Origin: Verpa conica | Taxonomy: Eukaryota; Ascomycota; Pezizomycetes; Pezizales; Morchellaceae | NCBI GenBank assembly: GCA_033030425.1 | Contig: JAUFSD010000012.1 | Coordinates: forward strand, 496,001 to 560,000 | Direction: 5' to 3' | Length of the DNA: 64,000 nucleotides | In this document: one piece after another, positions 35,073 through 47,578 of the stretch | Position numbering within the stretch: position 1 is the first letter of the stretch | Layout of the letters: each line of letters begins with the position of its first letter | Notes under the pieces: generated by a model | What the model saw: only the letters and a program-made list of their open reading frames with translations | Told to the model about the DNA's origin: nothing | Database searches by the model: none | Translations under genes and position numbers: made by a program

Positions 35073-36778
35073 ACATATGTGCATAGCGCTCCGTTCATAT
35101 ACCAAGTGTACTCTACTTGTGTTTCTTTGAGCCTCTATTAAGGCTCTGACAAGAGCGTTATAGATATATATTTTTAAAATTAACTAACCGTCAAATCTCT
35201 ATACCATGCTCAGAGACTAAGCTTAACTAGAAACATAAAGCTCAGCGCAATCGCCCTCTAAGAATGCACCTAGAGAGAAATATCATAAGCATAGATATTA
35301 CGGTGTGGATTGGGGTGTTCGCTCTATAATAACACTATGTCCAGAATTCTTATAGAAGCCGACTCAGTTTTTGTAAGAAAAACCATCGATTACACAGGTT
35401 AGGCAGATAATTGGGGCTTAGGGTTCCCTAAAATAATTAAATCTTGGGTTGGATCGCTACATATATTATATTAACATGCTAAATAGTGTTATGTAGAACC
35501 ACCTCAAGCTCTATCCCTTAAACCATCACACGCAACCATTCGGGACCGATCTTTCAATAATATACCCCAGCCACAACACCTCTAGATATTACAAGAATTA
35601 TGCTAGAGAATTTAGACAACATTCCTAAACCATAATCATTATAAATTCAATGGGTTAAAGCTAGTTGTTGGGTGGCAAGACTAGAAAATTGGGAGTTGTG
35701 GCAAAGACCGGTCCCGTTCGGGACCGTTGACGGTCCAAGAGATAAGATTAAAGCCTACAAACCCCTAAGAAACATTGGCCATAGTTTACAACTGCATGTC
35801 AGATTTTTTACCCAGAAACAACTAAGCCTAAGAAACTTTTACAAAATAACCCTAAAGCGGTACGAATAAGGTTAGATGATATTTACCCACGGTAACTATT
35901 AAAACTTTGCTTAATCCTATTATTATAGAATTCATTTTTCATTCTTCAGCCCATGCAATTAATGAAGAAAACAAGACAAAAAATTTGTCATGCTTGACAC
36001 CATATCACTTGTACCACCGCGTAGGATTTTTCTGGGTCGCATATATGTGGCTGCAATATTTCTGAGATATTAATTCCATATAGTGTACCAGTAGCGTAAG
36101 TGCAGGTTTAGATCAAAGTGATGTCACATGGTACTTCCTACCCGATTACCAACTACCGCATTGGCTAGAGGATCGCCAGAATACCAACACACTTCCATGA
36201 TATGAATACACATCCCCTATATAGTTATCCACAAAATATCACTCGGTCCATCTCGCTAAGCTCTAGTTCCCACAAATATTTTTATTTATTTCATTCATTA
36301 GGTATATATTAACGCCCACAGTAAGAAGTGTACCGCAATATCGCTCCACAAATTATTCCCAACCCACTACCCGCTAGCGTATGGAAAGAACTGGAGGCGT
36401 GCCATCTTGGCGCATAAGGATGAACATTCCAACGCCCTTGGACTGCCCTCGGACCACTATAGTATTAATGACCATGTACTTTCACGTATCCTTACTAGCC
36501 TGGGAACATCGTGGCGCGAGTTAGTAGCAACACGTAGGATGGCGCAACCAACAACCATGTACTACGTAACTACATATTAAGCTTCTGCTACCTAATCCTT
36601 CCCCCTCTCTTCCAGTACTCGAAATCCCCATATATCACATCAATCCCCGCAAGTTTGTGTGGTCCACTATTATGATACCTCTGCCCCATCGACTATAACA
36701 AATTTATCCACAACCGCGTCATATATTATCACTCGATTATCTCCGGTCCCCCTTGCTCAAGTATCCTCTAGCCAATCA
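35073..36778. other. Intergenic, AT-rich
   Basis: No gene seen. Contains a short perfect hairpin (CGGTCCCG-TT-CGGGACCG, 35709-35726) with a related half-site near 35541, and a TATCACTCGG block at 36236-36245. The right end should contain the promoter of the next gene. Confidence 0.45.
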
Positions 36779-37379
36779 ATGTCAACTTCTCACTCCCACA
36801 CGGAACAAATATTCGCCTCCATAAAGGTCCTTGGAACCCGTGCAAAACGTGCCCATACCGCAACATCCCGCTCCCGGCGGCGTATAACCGGCTTTATCCA
36901 ACATCCTAAACGAGGCATTCCGGTCACACCCCCACAAGCTGAAATCTCGCCATACCCCCACGTTTCAACAGCCCTTGTAGGTCCTAGTACAGCTGCAGTG
37001 GAAAAAGGTGTTTCGTTTACGCTTCCGCGTCCCAGTGGGGTGAAGGTGGTGCCAGAGCGTAGAGTTTCTGTGGAGGGGGACACACTGTGGAATACGCAAT
37101 GGAATTCGCGGCGATGTTCGGATATCGTGAATAATACGACGGTAGAGGCAGTGAGGGGGGTCAAATACCAAACAGCCAAGGTTTCTTTTGTTGAACAGCC
37201 GATTATTATACCGACTATGGAAATCGTAGAGTCGGAACTTGAGAAGCCTGGGCTTGATCCTGAGCTTGAGCTGATCAGGACTTCTAGGCTGGAGCGGGTA
37301 AGTTGAAATTTATGTACTTTGTATAATAAAGCCTGACCGATGTATGTAATCTAATAATACAAACCCTTACTAGATGTAA
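36779..37379 (+). CDS. WNTQ-family protein, second copy (lineage-specific)
   Basis: About 174 residues, not recognised. The main exon is 36779-37297. It ends in a GTAAGT donor after LERR-like LER, and an acceptor at 37372-37373 would give a two-codon last exon (Met-stop, 37374-37379). Without splicing the frame ends at 37306 (LERVS). The N-terminus is Ser/Thr/Arg-rich. The core has LPRPSGVKVVPERR, EGDTLWNTQWNSRR, and AKVSFVEQPIIIP. These match in order and spacing the PSGWK, ETIWNTQFNGRR and KRVSF blocks of the gene at 12790-13458, so the two are paralogs. This copy lacks the C-terminal membrane helix. An in-frame upstream Met (36659) would add 40 residues. It is convergent with PAL1. Confidence 0.68.
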
Positions 37380-37622
37380 GTGGTATGAAATCCCATCCAA
37401 AATGTCTATAAACCCCAATCTGTACCGTTTTCATGCACTGCTTAGTGTCCGAACCCATAATAATGAAAAAAATCCCACCAAAAAGAAACCGTAAAACATG
37501 AGAAACCGTAAAACATAAGAAAACCCCCATAATGAAAGTCGATAATAAAACATAGAAAAAAAAAATAGAAGCCAGCATTTACAACACTCGTATTATATCC
37601 TAAAACCGTCAAGAGTAAGAGC

Positions 37623-38724
37623 CTAGCTCATTCTCCTCTTCAGGTTAAACCTCTTCTTCAGTTTATCACCGAAAGATTCCCCACTTTCCATCCGTCCAGC
37701 AGAGCTCTTGTTTCGTCGAATACCCCCGTTCTCCGATTGGGAAACTGGTTGATATGGGACCGTAAGTGTATTCACTCCACTCTTTGACTCGGGTCGCATT
37801 TCATATTCATTTTTACCAAGAGATTGGCTCTTCCGTGCCTTTCGGGCCGCTTTTTGCTGCTTGTCAAACTTATCTAGGGTATAGCCAGGCTCGCCCTTAC
37901 CCTTAAGGTCTTCGTCGAGGTATTCCTATTGATAAGATTAGTAATAATTCTAAGAAATAGATAGTCAACTTGGGGCGTGAGCAACATACCATTCCAGGAT
38001 ATCTCTTATAATTACCATCCCTCGTCATGACATCGTACTCTTCATAATATGGCATAATGTCACCGCCCGGTGCCCTCATCCCTGGTGGAACTGAAGCGGT
38101 CCCTTGCAGAGGCCTGTGTCTCTCCAGACTATCAATCAAGTTTGCTCTTGGTGTAGCAGCAATAGCCTCAGCGTTACTTCTAGCAAGAGCTTCAACTGGA
38201 CTCCTTCCTGGTATCTGCCTAGCAAGCAAGGTGGCATCAAAGGGTCCCTCGTGGTGGTACGGAATCCCACCAAGTACGTTGTCTAGTCTGTCGATCGTAT
38301 CCGGACCAGGAATGCCAGTCTTCCTCAGATGTGGTGCACGGTTTGCGCGGCGAGCCTCACGTTTAATCTGTTCGAGAGGACGGGGAACAGAGTTGGCCGA
38401 GAAAGACCTTTGATGTACTGGCCGCGGTGGTTGGCGGTTCTCGGGGTGCCTCTTCGATGAAACAGACTTAGAGTGGCCATGGGAAGGCTTGTGGGGGGTA
38501 GGTGCTTGTTGATAAGGCCCTTTCTCTTGCCATGTCCCGGTAGAACTCAGAGGGTCAAGAACGTACTGGCTTGCCTATTGATGCGGTAAGACCTCTTGTA
38601 AGCGGGGTTGAAATATTTTTATTGGAGAATAATTTAAGGGTGGCGCAACAGCAATATATTTTATATACATAGGATGATCTCGGAATTAGTCACTTACCAA
38701 AATGCTATCCTGCTTTATAGTCAT
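37623..38724 (-). CDS. PAL1: Pal1 cell-morphology protein
   Basis: Pal1 family proteins act at the cell cortex in polarised growth and in early endocytic sites. Three exons: 38724-38698, 38574-37990 and 37925-37623, giving 304 residues. The first exon encodes MTIKQDSIL. The Pal1 core covers about residues 110-230: DTIDRLDNVLGGIPYHHEGP, FDATLLARQ, SPVEALARSNAEAIAATPR, NLIDSLERHRPLQGTASVPP, and after the second intron YLDEDLKGKGEPGYTLDKFD. The GP-[FY]-DAT, NAEAI-x-ATP and EYLD...KG-x-PGY blocks are the family signature. The C-terminus is basic (DKLKKRFNLKRRMS), which may contact membrane. The first exon to second exon join is less certain than the rest. Confidence 0.92.
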
Positions 38725-41700
38725 TGTCGATTATAGAAGTGGGGCTTTAAAATGGAGTCCTTGCAGGATTAAAAGTAGAAATGGTTTGCTGCAAGATAAA
38801 AGTTGTAATTGTACTTTTCGCTATAGTAATAAGTAATAAGTAATAGAGTCAATGATAAGATGGAAGCTGATAGCTCGATGAGTGATATTGAGTGATGATG
38901 GTTGTGAGTTGAAGCTGATGAGTGTAGAGGAAGACGGGAAGAAGACGTGGGAGGTAAATATAAAAGAAACAGAATACGAGGTCCCCGTATTGTATATAGC
39001 AGCTGACAGGCATTAACAAGAAAAGACCGAACACGGAAGCTGCAGTTGGATCCCCAAGGCGAACCTTCCAGTGTGGCATGACGGAGCATCCTCGCTTACA
39101 CGTCATAGAACTCCTAATTATTAAAGCCAAGCCTGCTCTACTGCGCTCAAAATAGCTCAGCCTCTTTTAAGCCCCCCAATTGCAGTCAGCAGCCTCGTCC
39201 AAAGTGCCAAAGTCACTTAATTGCGGTTTGGTACCTCGTAAAAACGGCTCTTTTCGGTTTTATTTTGTAAGGCCTCAGTTCGTTAAGTCCATGTTCTTAT
39301 GAAAAGACCCCTGCAAACAGCCTAAAAATGCGAGTCGCTTACGTCATAGAGGGCCTGTAATCATTCTGGGTTAGGGTTGGGGTTTGCCTGGAAAAAGGCT
39401 CGGACGCTACGCGTCCATCAAATTCCCTCAGCATCACATCACTGATCGCTTATCTCCAGTTCACCACGCCGCTATCTTTACGGATCCGCGGGATGAGGGT
39501 ATTCCGGTTTGTAAAGAAGTCCTTTCTATCGACTTTTTTTTTCCTGGCTCAATCCCGATGATTCGGGCGCCACTCCGTCAGGACCCTTCAACCGCGGGGC
39601 CCTCACCCCACTATTGGGGGCCAGTGAAACGGTGGGCGCAGCGATACAAGGATTTATTTAGCTTATTGAGAAGGCCGAATAAAGTATCAGAAATTGGGGA
39701 AGAGCCGGGTTTCTGGCCTTCCGACTTCCGACTTCCGGCTCATGTGGCCCAGTAAAAATATCTAACAGCACGAGGGATAAGACGGGGGTTTCTCCGATTA
39801 TTTCCATGTGGTGTGATGGATCTCTTGTGACTCCCTTGATTGTGAAGCTAACAGTGTTCCCCCTATAATCACGTATCGTCACTCGGCGGATAAATTTAGC
39901 ATGTTTCGACTCTACTATCTCTAGAAAATGGATTCAATTCTACTAAAATCTCCTTCAAGCGAGAAATATGAGTCTAAGGCCAGTCCACCTAGCACTTGTG
40001 AAGCTATATACTTGTTTATTAGACCGTCCCCAACCTAGTAATCCACCGCGTAAAACACAAAGTACCCTAATAATAATAAAAAAAGTTCTTTCTCTTCCTA
40101 CGGGTCTTCTACAAGTTTCCAGGGCACGATAAACTACGGAAAAACAAACTATAATTCATATTTGCACATTCAGGTCGGTTGTCACACATAGGCATGTCTC
40201 ATATTGTTGAACTTCTACTAAATTAGGTAGAGCTAAACAGAGGCCTGACATTCTATGTCTAAAAATAAGTTACTTTATCGTCTATGTTTTTATATGTAAA
40301 ATGTGTCAATTCCTAACTGGTATCAAAAACAAAGTCCGTATGAGATCCTGGTCCTAGTTGTAGACTTCTAACATGTGTTAGTGTCTAAGAAGCGGGTCGC
40401 TACGGTTGTCCTAGCTAGAGATATGGAATTCTTTAATAAGTTACCAGGCCCCTTGAGTGATCCTTGCTGAACGGCTGCTAGCGGATGCCAGCACTACGTT
40501 CCTACATAAAGCTCAAGATCAGATAAGATCATATTCATAGATAACATAGAAGAGATCTGGCAACGGGATCATCCCAATTCCCTGCAGCCTCGCTACCACC
40601 AACGTCAGAACAGCAAAAAACCTGGAAGATAAATGCTTCTCCATAACTTCTCTCGCATCTAAATTAATGAACTAAGTTTTGGATCGACAACTGCTATTTA
40701 GGAGTAGTTGTGATGATCTTCGGAGATTATTAGAGTTTAAGGCGACCTCATATATCGTGGAATAAAAACAGGGACGCCGATCAGAATGTCCCGGTTTTCG
40801 ATACAACTTCTAGAGTAGTAAGATTAGCTTAGCAGGAGGAAGGATGGGGTTAAACATTCTTGCTTGTAGAAGCACACGTGAGCTTGTATAGAGGATTGAG
40901 GCGCACCAGCGATCACTCGGTAGCGGGATAAAAGACTTTCATGTTCATATATTGATTAGTAGCCCTAACTCATACCGGCTATACCTGGTGTCTTTATTTC
41001 GAATCTCAAGGCTCAAATTTTTCTCGCACCTACATAACATGCAAGTTTGGGGGCTCTTTCTAAATACTAGCTAATTAACTACTACTCCCAAGATGGTCCT
41101 AGGCCAAGGGTATTAGACAAGGGTTTCCTTCCATATATTTACATACGGTTTAACAAGATTTTTGCTTTTTCGAAGAGATCTCCCCCACCTTCAATACATA
41201 TACAACGACAACCCGAGTATTGCTCTCACAACAAGATAACAACCCAAAGTCCCGAACCGGTTGAAATCATCATCATCCCCGATGATGTAGAGCCGTCCGA
41301 AAAGCTCACCTCCTTTCACGCCCTTTGCAGTTTTTCCACTACTATGAAGAGTAACATGGGTATGCATATTGTCAGCCATGACCACGTCATGATTACGGAT
41401 GCTTTATGCAAGCATGAAAGGACTACCATCCCTACCATCAGGATACAGGAAGCCCAGCAGCATTTTGAAAGTAAATTCTTCTATAGAAAGAAATATATCG
41501 CGAGCATCCTTGACAGTTTTGAGAAATCTCGTGCTAAACAGGCCCAATGAACTATCCTAATCGGCCAACCCCAGGACCCTGCAGGATGTTTCCAAACCTG
41601 GTAATTTCATAAGAAATAATCTTATGTTCATGTCAAACATAACTAATCAGCCTTTGATAAATAAAGTCAAATCTTTGTTGACCATTTTAACACAAGCACT

Positions 41701-43291
41701 ACCCAGAAAACCAGTCACGAGAATTACAGGGTGGGAGGAGGAATGTCCAGTTTTATAAATAGCACTAAAGAGATTTTAGCACAGCCGAACAAATATAATA
41801 GAGCTCCTCGGCATATCTATCAATACCTCCTATGTAGCTTCTCTATAGCTTCAAGATCTATAATAGAGATGTATATTTTAAGCCACAATGACGAGCCGGC
41901 GAAGGATAGCACTAACAGAATCAAATCGCCGAGTCGGTCACTACCCAGTGTAAGTGAGTCTTTGGCGACTAAGGGAAGAAAACTACACGTGGTATCATCT
42001 GCTAGATCCCAGGATTTCGTCCAATGGCGAGGACGCCACACCACACAAGAAATTCCTTAGAAGAGAAACTAGAGTCTATATCGCCGAAATTCACGGGAAG
42101 ATGGAATTAGGAGAAGGCACCGGTCACAATTCCCATACGAATCCCCAAGCAGGAGATGACCCACAAAACTTACTAGCTAGCCCGACCCCTTCCTCTACCG
42201 GCAAATCCGGTCTGGGGGGATTCCCAAAATGTCAATAAAAAACTTCCTTTTACTTGCAGCTACCCACACTATTAAAAGAGATATATCAATATTCAGCTAC
42301 TCGAGAAGCACAAACGGATTTACTCAAAAAAATCCACCTGTCGACGTAAGTTTTACACTACCTTCTCTGTGTCTAAGACTGAAATGACTATGAGGGCTTT
42401 TTGCACCGCCCAACTCAACTACCCACGGTACACTCGCTGGGGGATCAACTTTTCTGCTATACCTGTGATTTTTCCACCGAAAAGCAGATCAGTATGCATT
42501 AATATTTCTATTAAAACCACAATATTGACTCGGGAAAGAAATTATGGCTAGAATTATTAACGCGGTAGATTCGAACATTGTTGAATTGGAGTCTTCCAAT
42601 TACGGGGCGCTAAAAAAATTTATGCTTCCTATGAAATTTCCCCGCAGATAAAAACGGGCGCATGAAAGCGCATTTCGAGAACCACAGGAATACCAATAAA
42701 AAAGAAGCCATGGTAACAGTCATTCTTGGCATCATCCTAGATGAGAAAACGGTGGGTGGGTGGGTGCGGAAGAAGAATGCTCTTAATGCTACATCTACAG
42801 TTACCCTTGGTGTATGCTAAGATATTTATAGGGCGTACATCAGGATCTCAATACGCGTACGGAGAAGACCATGCATCAAACCATTAACAGTCTTGCACAA
42901 AACTCTACAGAGTAATTACTTGGTATAATAGGATATTTAGGTTATAACAGCGGCCAGATGGCTAAGTTAAAAACCTGAGGTTGACTCCGTGGTAGCAAAT
43001 GACCCGGGGTTTAATATATCTATAAGAAACGCTTTCTATAGAGAGTTTGTATATTAGGAATTTATACTTCCTAGCAGGTAATTATAGGAGAATTGGTTCC
43101 AGGCAGAAGAAAATTTCGAATTAAAGAAAAAAAAAAGTTTCTGTATTCAATTGCTAGTAGTTTCTAGCTCTGAGAATTTCTACCTTTGCGCCATCTGCGC
43201 GAGTGATTAGCTATGTTTCATCCCTCCAAAGAAACAAATCATACATGCCCACCCTTCATACTCCCGAAGGTAATAATAAGCCCCTAAGCCA
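38725..43291. other. Gene-poor tract
   Basis: About 4.6 kb with no gene I can support. GGGTTAGGGTTGGGG (39368-39382) is telobox-like. Frames at 39384-39755 and 41344-41550 have no recognisable motif. A stretch at 42260-42349 lies between a good acceptor (TTGCAG) and donor (GTAAGT) and is open in two frames, so it may be an exon of an unresolved or decayed gene. Confidence 0.4.
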
Positions 43292-44113
43292 TTATTTAGA
43301 GCACCAAAGTGTCTTGACTAACCTTGGAAAAGGAGTGAGCCACGTTGGCCTTAGTGCTCCGATAAAATCTAGACTTTCTCCTACTAGTTTATCTTTTTGG
43401 CTTTTCTTGTATGCGAAATGGTAGAAACGGTCATTAGAGTAACACTTGAGACTAAATTTAGATCGGGCGAAAGTCCCACAAACTGACTTAAACAGTTGTC
43501 CCCATTGTACGTCTTCACATACCAGATGCGTAGTACACGGTGCATCTGATTCAGAAGCAGCCGCAGGATTGCTGGTTTTACCGTCGACGCAGATTTTGAT
43601 GATATAGTGATTATGCTCAAGATTATCATCATCATTTAATCTTCGTGGACAAATCCCACCACCGATAGCCCTGCAATCAAATAAAGCTTCAATAGTAGCT
43701 AAAATCCTACCATCGACATAGATAAGTACGGAGTCGAAGAATACATGATCCATAATCTTTCTCCCAGGAGTATGTTCACTATTATTGTTGTAGGGCCCAG
43801 ATAAACGTGAAAAGAACCACTACGCAGCCCCTTCAATACATCTAAACACATATATGCAGTGGTCCTCAACGAATTCAATAGTCAAGATATCACCATCGCC
43901 TCTTTCGTATGTGATATACTTAAGGGGCACCAAAGTTAATTCAGCTTTTAATTGCCTCGAATGCTCTTGGTCCCAGATATCCTGAATCCCTTGGTACTTG
44001 ACTTCACCGTTGGGTCCGCAATAGTAGATTTCATGCCTGGGAGAGTAACAGATTCTGAAATACATCCTAGGCCCTGATACATCAAATTTATCGAAAAAAC
44101 CGAATCCACTCAT
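43292..44113 (-). CDS. Orphan two-exon gene, unknown function
   Basis: Two long adjacent frames become one when a 46-base intron is removed (exon 1 44113-43824, exon 2 43778-43292), giving 258 residues. The join reads CIEGAAEHTPGRKIMDHV. The N-terminal half (MSGFGFFDKFDVSGPRMYFR, EIYYCGPNGEVKYQGIQDIW, EDHCIYVFRCIEG) is rich in beta-prone residues. The C-terminal half has nine of the Cys (ICPRR, KICVDG, LVCED, SVCGT and others). No signal peptide or membrane segment is seen. I do not recognise the family. It stands alone in a gene-poor tract, so it may be lineage-specific. Length, splice signals and codon-like composition argue for a real gene, but there is no homology support. Confidence 0.5.
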
Positions 44114-44726
44114 TCTAAGTTATTGTCTGTGAGGTCAAGAGATTGAATTATCGAAGGATTAGACCATTGAGGGATACGATACTGAGATAGATCTGTCTTT
44201 GGTTATTGGAATGCGAGAAGGCGGAGGAAATACTTGGTATTTATAAGAATCTTCCGGTCGGAAGATGCTGAGAAGGACGCTGCAAGTTAGACTTGACGAA
44301 ATAGAGTAAGCGGACAGTGTTAAGGATACGTGGTGCAGCACACGTAAGATCCACCCATACTAATTGAGAAGTGACAAAGTCCTTTTAGCCTTTCCATTTA
44401 GCAGCCAGTGACCGAACAAAATATCTACAAACATATACGAAGACCAAAGATCGGAAAACTACAAGGTGAGCCTGTTTAATGTCATATTATCTCTCTAACT
44501 AGCTAAAATATTGAAAGGTGACTTGCTGAAGTCACATGAAGTTATCAGTTCTCGACTATTTACATAGTCACTAGCGGGAACGAGCTACGCTATCTGAAAT
44601 ATTCCGTCCATCGATCAACAAAGGTCTTCATCCTGTCATCATCCTTCAGTCGAGTATATATCGTGCGAGTTAGGATTTTCACCGTCTACAGTCGTCCAAG
44701 TCCAACCTAGTCTCGTTCCCATTCCC
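44114..44726. other. Intergenic, upstream of the orphan gene
   Basis: No gene seen. Should include the promoter of the minus-strand orphan gene. Confidence 0.45.
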
Positions 44727-45127
44727 AGGTTTTATTTACTACACAGCACCATAGGGTCCAGTTTACTTACCCTTCCTAGCTTGGCTAGTTCGTGTCTCGG
44801 CATATTTCAGGCATATTCCAGGCAAATTATAGCTCTGGGGGCTCTCTGGGAAATTCCGGTACTTCTCGGAACTTTATTGCTCCAGATCTCATGGTACCTA
44901 ATCCTTCTTAATAACATATGTAATACGTGGCACTCTAAGATCTACTGTTCTTACCCTCCGAACTTTAGCCAGTTCTTTTTAGAGCATATTATTTTTCTCC
45001 AAGCCTTGTAGTAACTTCGGAGCTCAGAAAGCTCCCCCGAGCCCCTTGGACCTCCGAACGCTGCGGAGACCCCCGGGGTGGTTCCGAGGTGTATCGGAAC
45101 TTTACTGCTACGTAGAAAATAAAACCT
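44727..45127. mobile_element. Possible MITE bounded by 22-base inverted repeats
   Basis: 44727-44748 and the reverse complement of 45106-45127 match at 19 of 22 positions (AGGTTTTATTT...CTAC..AGCA). The interior carries a diverged internal repeat of TCGGAACTTTAYTGCT (about 44864 and 45094). I see no target-site duplication, so the mobile-element call is tentative. Confidence 0.4.
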
Positions 45128-45216
45128 AGGGCTATGTTCCCAAGGTCTTCTGTTACGATGTCAAAGCCCAAGATAGAATGGAAATACGCCTACAAAAAAT
45201 AATCCTAGATGGCTAG

Positions 45217-45405
45217 GTGAATTTTGCAATTGAGGTTCGGGAGAACCAGGAGAGATTTATAGATGAGATGCGGGAGAATCAGAAGAAGTCTTTTAATGGG
45301 ATTCAGGAGATTCAGGAGTCTCTAAAAATCCCCGGCATCTCCTCGTGCTTCAAAATAACCTATATCTACATTCGATTTTTCTTACTTAGATATCAGATAG
45401 GTTGA
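45217..45405 (+). pseudogene. Coiled-coil fragment, possible gene relic
   Basis: A 62-residue frame begins with a heptad-like repeat, EVRENQERFIDEMRENQKKS then FNGIQEIQESLK, which looks like coding sequence rather than chance. No intact gene surrounds it. It may be a decayed exon left by a mobile element or an unresolved gene. Confidence 0.25.
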
Positions 45406-45696
45406 AACTTTGGCATGGGACTGGATGGCAATGGTTGAGGCTAGTGGGTTTCACTTGTTAGGCAAGTTCTACTTTTTTTATATTCATTATCGAATAAAGG
45501 TTGAGTATAGCGCTCCTCGGCAACTAGAGACCTGTATGAGTTGCGTCACGACGCCAAGCCGCTCTACTTTATGTATATGGGTTAGGGGTTTCTGCAGGAA
45601 CCAACCTCATCTGGCTGTTCTTTGTACCACAAGCATCCCAGGGCATCGCGACACTACATTACCTCCATTACATACCACCGGATTAACATATCAACA

Positions 45697-46822
45697 ATGG
45701 CATCCCTTAAAATTCCCTTGGTAGACTACTCGGACTCGGACTCAGATTCCGATACTCCGCAAGCCCCTCCCGCAAAAGTTGCCAAAACCTCTTCATCTAG
45801 CACTCCGACCCCGGCATCGTCTGGGCTCCCACCGCTACCTTCGAGATTCCACGATCTCTACGCTGTAGCTCCAAGAGTAGGCCAGCAGGATGACCCCTCT
45901 CTGCATGGCGGTCGTAAGCGGTCTATTCCCCACATACAAGGCAACTGGCCTACGCATGTCTTTATTGAGTGTAACTTTCCTCTGCCCCACCTTTTTCGTG
46001 TTTCTAAATAAAGAAATCAGAAAGTTGACGGAGAATCTGGAGGGCATTTGTCGCGGTCAGAGTTCGACTGCTTGGACGATATATACGCCATCGCAGCAGC
46101 TATTGCAGCCGATGATGGAATATCGCTCGAGAGCCATCTTACGAGTGATCTTGGAAGCGAGCTCCCGTTGCATTTAAGTTTGAGCAGGCCGAACGTTCTC
46201 ACCACCGCACAGCGTGAAGGGTTTATGGAGCTTCTAGGAGATAGGGTGGAGAAGATAAGAATTAAGCCGTTCGTCATAAATTTGGCGTATATGAGTATAG
46301 GGAAGTAAGATGACTGATGAGGGGATAGGTTTGCGATCGAATTTACAGGTTGGGAATGGGTCAGTAATTTTGATCAGACCCGTTGGTTTTTCGTGTTAAA
46401 GGCTTCTAAGGGTCCTGAGAATGAGGTTCGTATAAGCTTTTTCCTGTTACAGTATTAATTGTCTATATTTACTTATATTGATATAGCTTCCCCGGCTCCT
46501 CCAACTCACCAACCGCACCTTCGAGGCATTCGGGCAACCTGCTCTATACTCTCAGGGTGGGGATAGACTAGACGGATTTCATGTCTCCCTTGCATGGTGT
46601 CTAGAAAAACCTAGTAAGCAAACTTTACAAAAAACACAAGAAAAGCTGATGGGCAAAGATGGTTGCGGGAAGAAAGTGATTACTTTGAGGGGTGGGCCTC
46701 AGCAATTGGCAATGAATGTTGAGACAATCAAGATCAAGATTGGAAATTCTGTCAATGCTATCGAGCTGAAGAAAGAGAAGGGTGAAGAAGGAGGAAGTAG
46801 TAAGAGAAGGAGGTTCTCTTAG
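45697..46822 (+). CDS. USB1: U6 snRNA phosphodiesterase Usb1 (Mpn1)
   Basis: 3'-5' exonuclease of the 2H family that trims the oligo(U) tail of U6 snRNA and leaves a protected end. Four exons: 45697-45970, 46025-46268, 46329-46425 and 46487-46822, giving 316 residues. [19 protein letters not shown] with [15 protein letters not shown] is the Usb1 signature. The two catalytic H-x-S motifs are [10 protein letters not shown] (exon 2) and [13 protein letters not shown] (exon 4). [19 protein letters not shown] is also conserved. Introns 2 and 3 both use GTTCGT donors, and IKPF is restored only with the intron 2 donor chosen here (46269). The C-terminus (SSKRRRFS) is basic. The Asp/Ser-rich N-terminus ([10 protein letters not shown]) is typical in fungi. 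Confidence 0.93.
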
Positions 46823-47578
46823 GATTAATTCACTTCATTCAGATAGTGTGGGTCAAGAAAATTACAATATCAATCATGTAACCGATGTAGTCCTCGAGAT
46901 TATGAACAAAGTGTTGCATAAAAAGATTGTTTGTAGTCATAAGATAGTTAAACACCCCATAAACGGATCTCCAAAATAAGAATCATCCACATGAAGTCAT
47001 AGATCCCATATGCTATAAATAAACATTTACTTGGCCCATAAACAGAGCGAGACAGAATCCTGTAAATTGCTATAAAAAAATCCCAAACGCAGCACTCCGC
47101 CGTGAGACCAACAATTACTCAGCCAAGGTAACAATGGTACTGAATGCACCATATACTACATTCGGTCTTTAGGCGATTTAAAATAAATAAAAAACTCTTC
47201 TAGGCCTAGAATTTATAAAAAACTAGACGATAGAGTTTCTTAAGTAATGAAATTTTACCATATGGTAGTAACTACATGTATAAATACTTATTACTTGATC
47301 TTCACTAGTAGCACAACTACTACTATGGGATAAGAATCTATTCTAAGTAAAGAGATATGTATAAGAAAAGGGAGATTTTGGAGAACAAAGCTTATGCCGA
47401 CGAAAAATAATTATAATTGAGATATTTGTAGGTGGTGCTGTTTAAGGCTGATACCTGATGGCTTAGTGTGGTTAGCTCTTGCGCCCAGCTCAAGGTCAGT
47501 CACCTTTGTCAACCTCAAGCCATCAACCTCCAACACACCTCCATCATCCTCCTCCTCAACCGCCATAAACCACCCACC
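46823..47578. other. Intergenic, TFA2 upstream region
   Basis: No gene seen. AT-rich, with a CA/TC-rich leader just before the TFA2 start. An upstream in-frame ATG (47468) would lengthen TFA2 by 37 residues but lacks conserved sequence. Confidence 0.5.

Noticed and set aside
39384..39755. 123-residue frame
   Set aside because: No motif, no supporting splice pattern and no homology I can recall; left as unproven.
41731..42350. Possible spliced gene (frames at 41731-42060, 41954-42238 and an exon-like stretch at 42260-42349)
   Set aside because: The exon-like piece has good splice signals, but it is open in two frames and no continuous, recognisable protein could be built.
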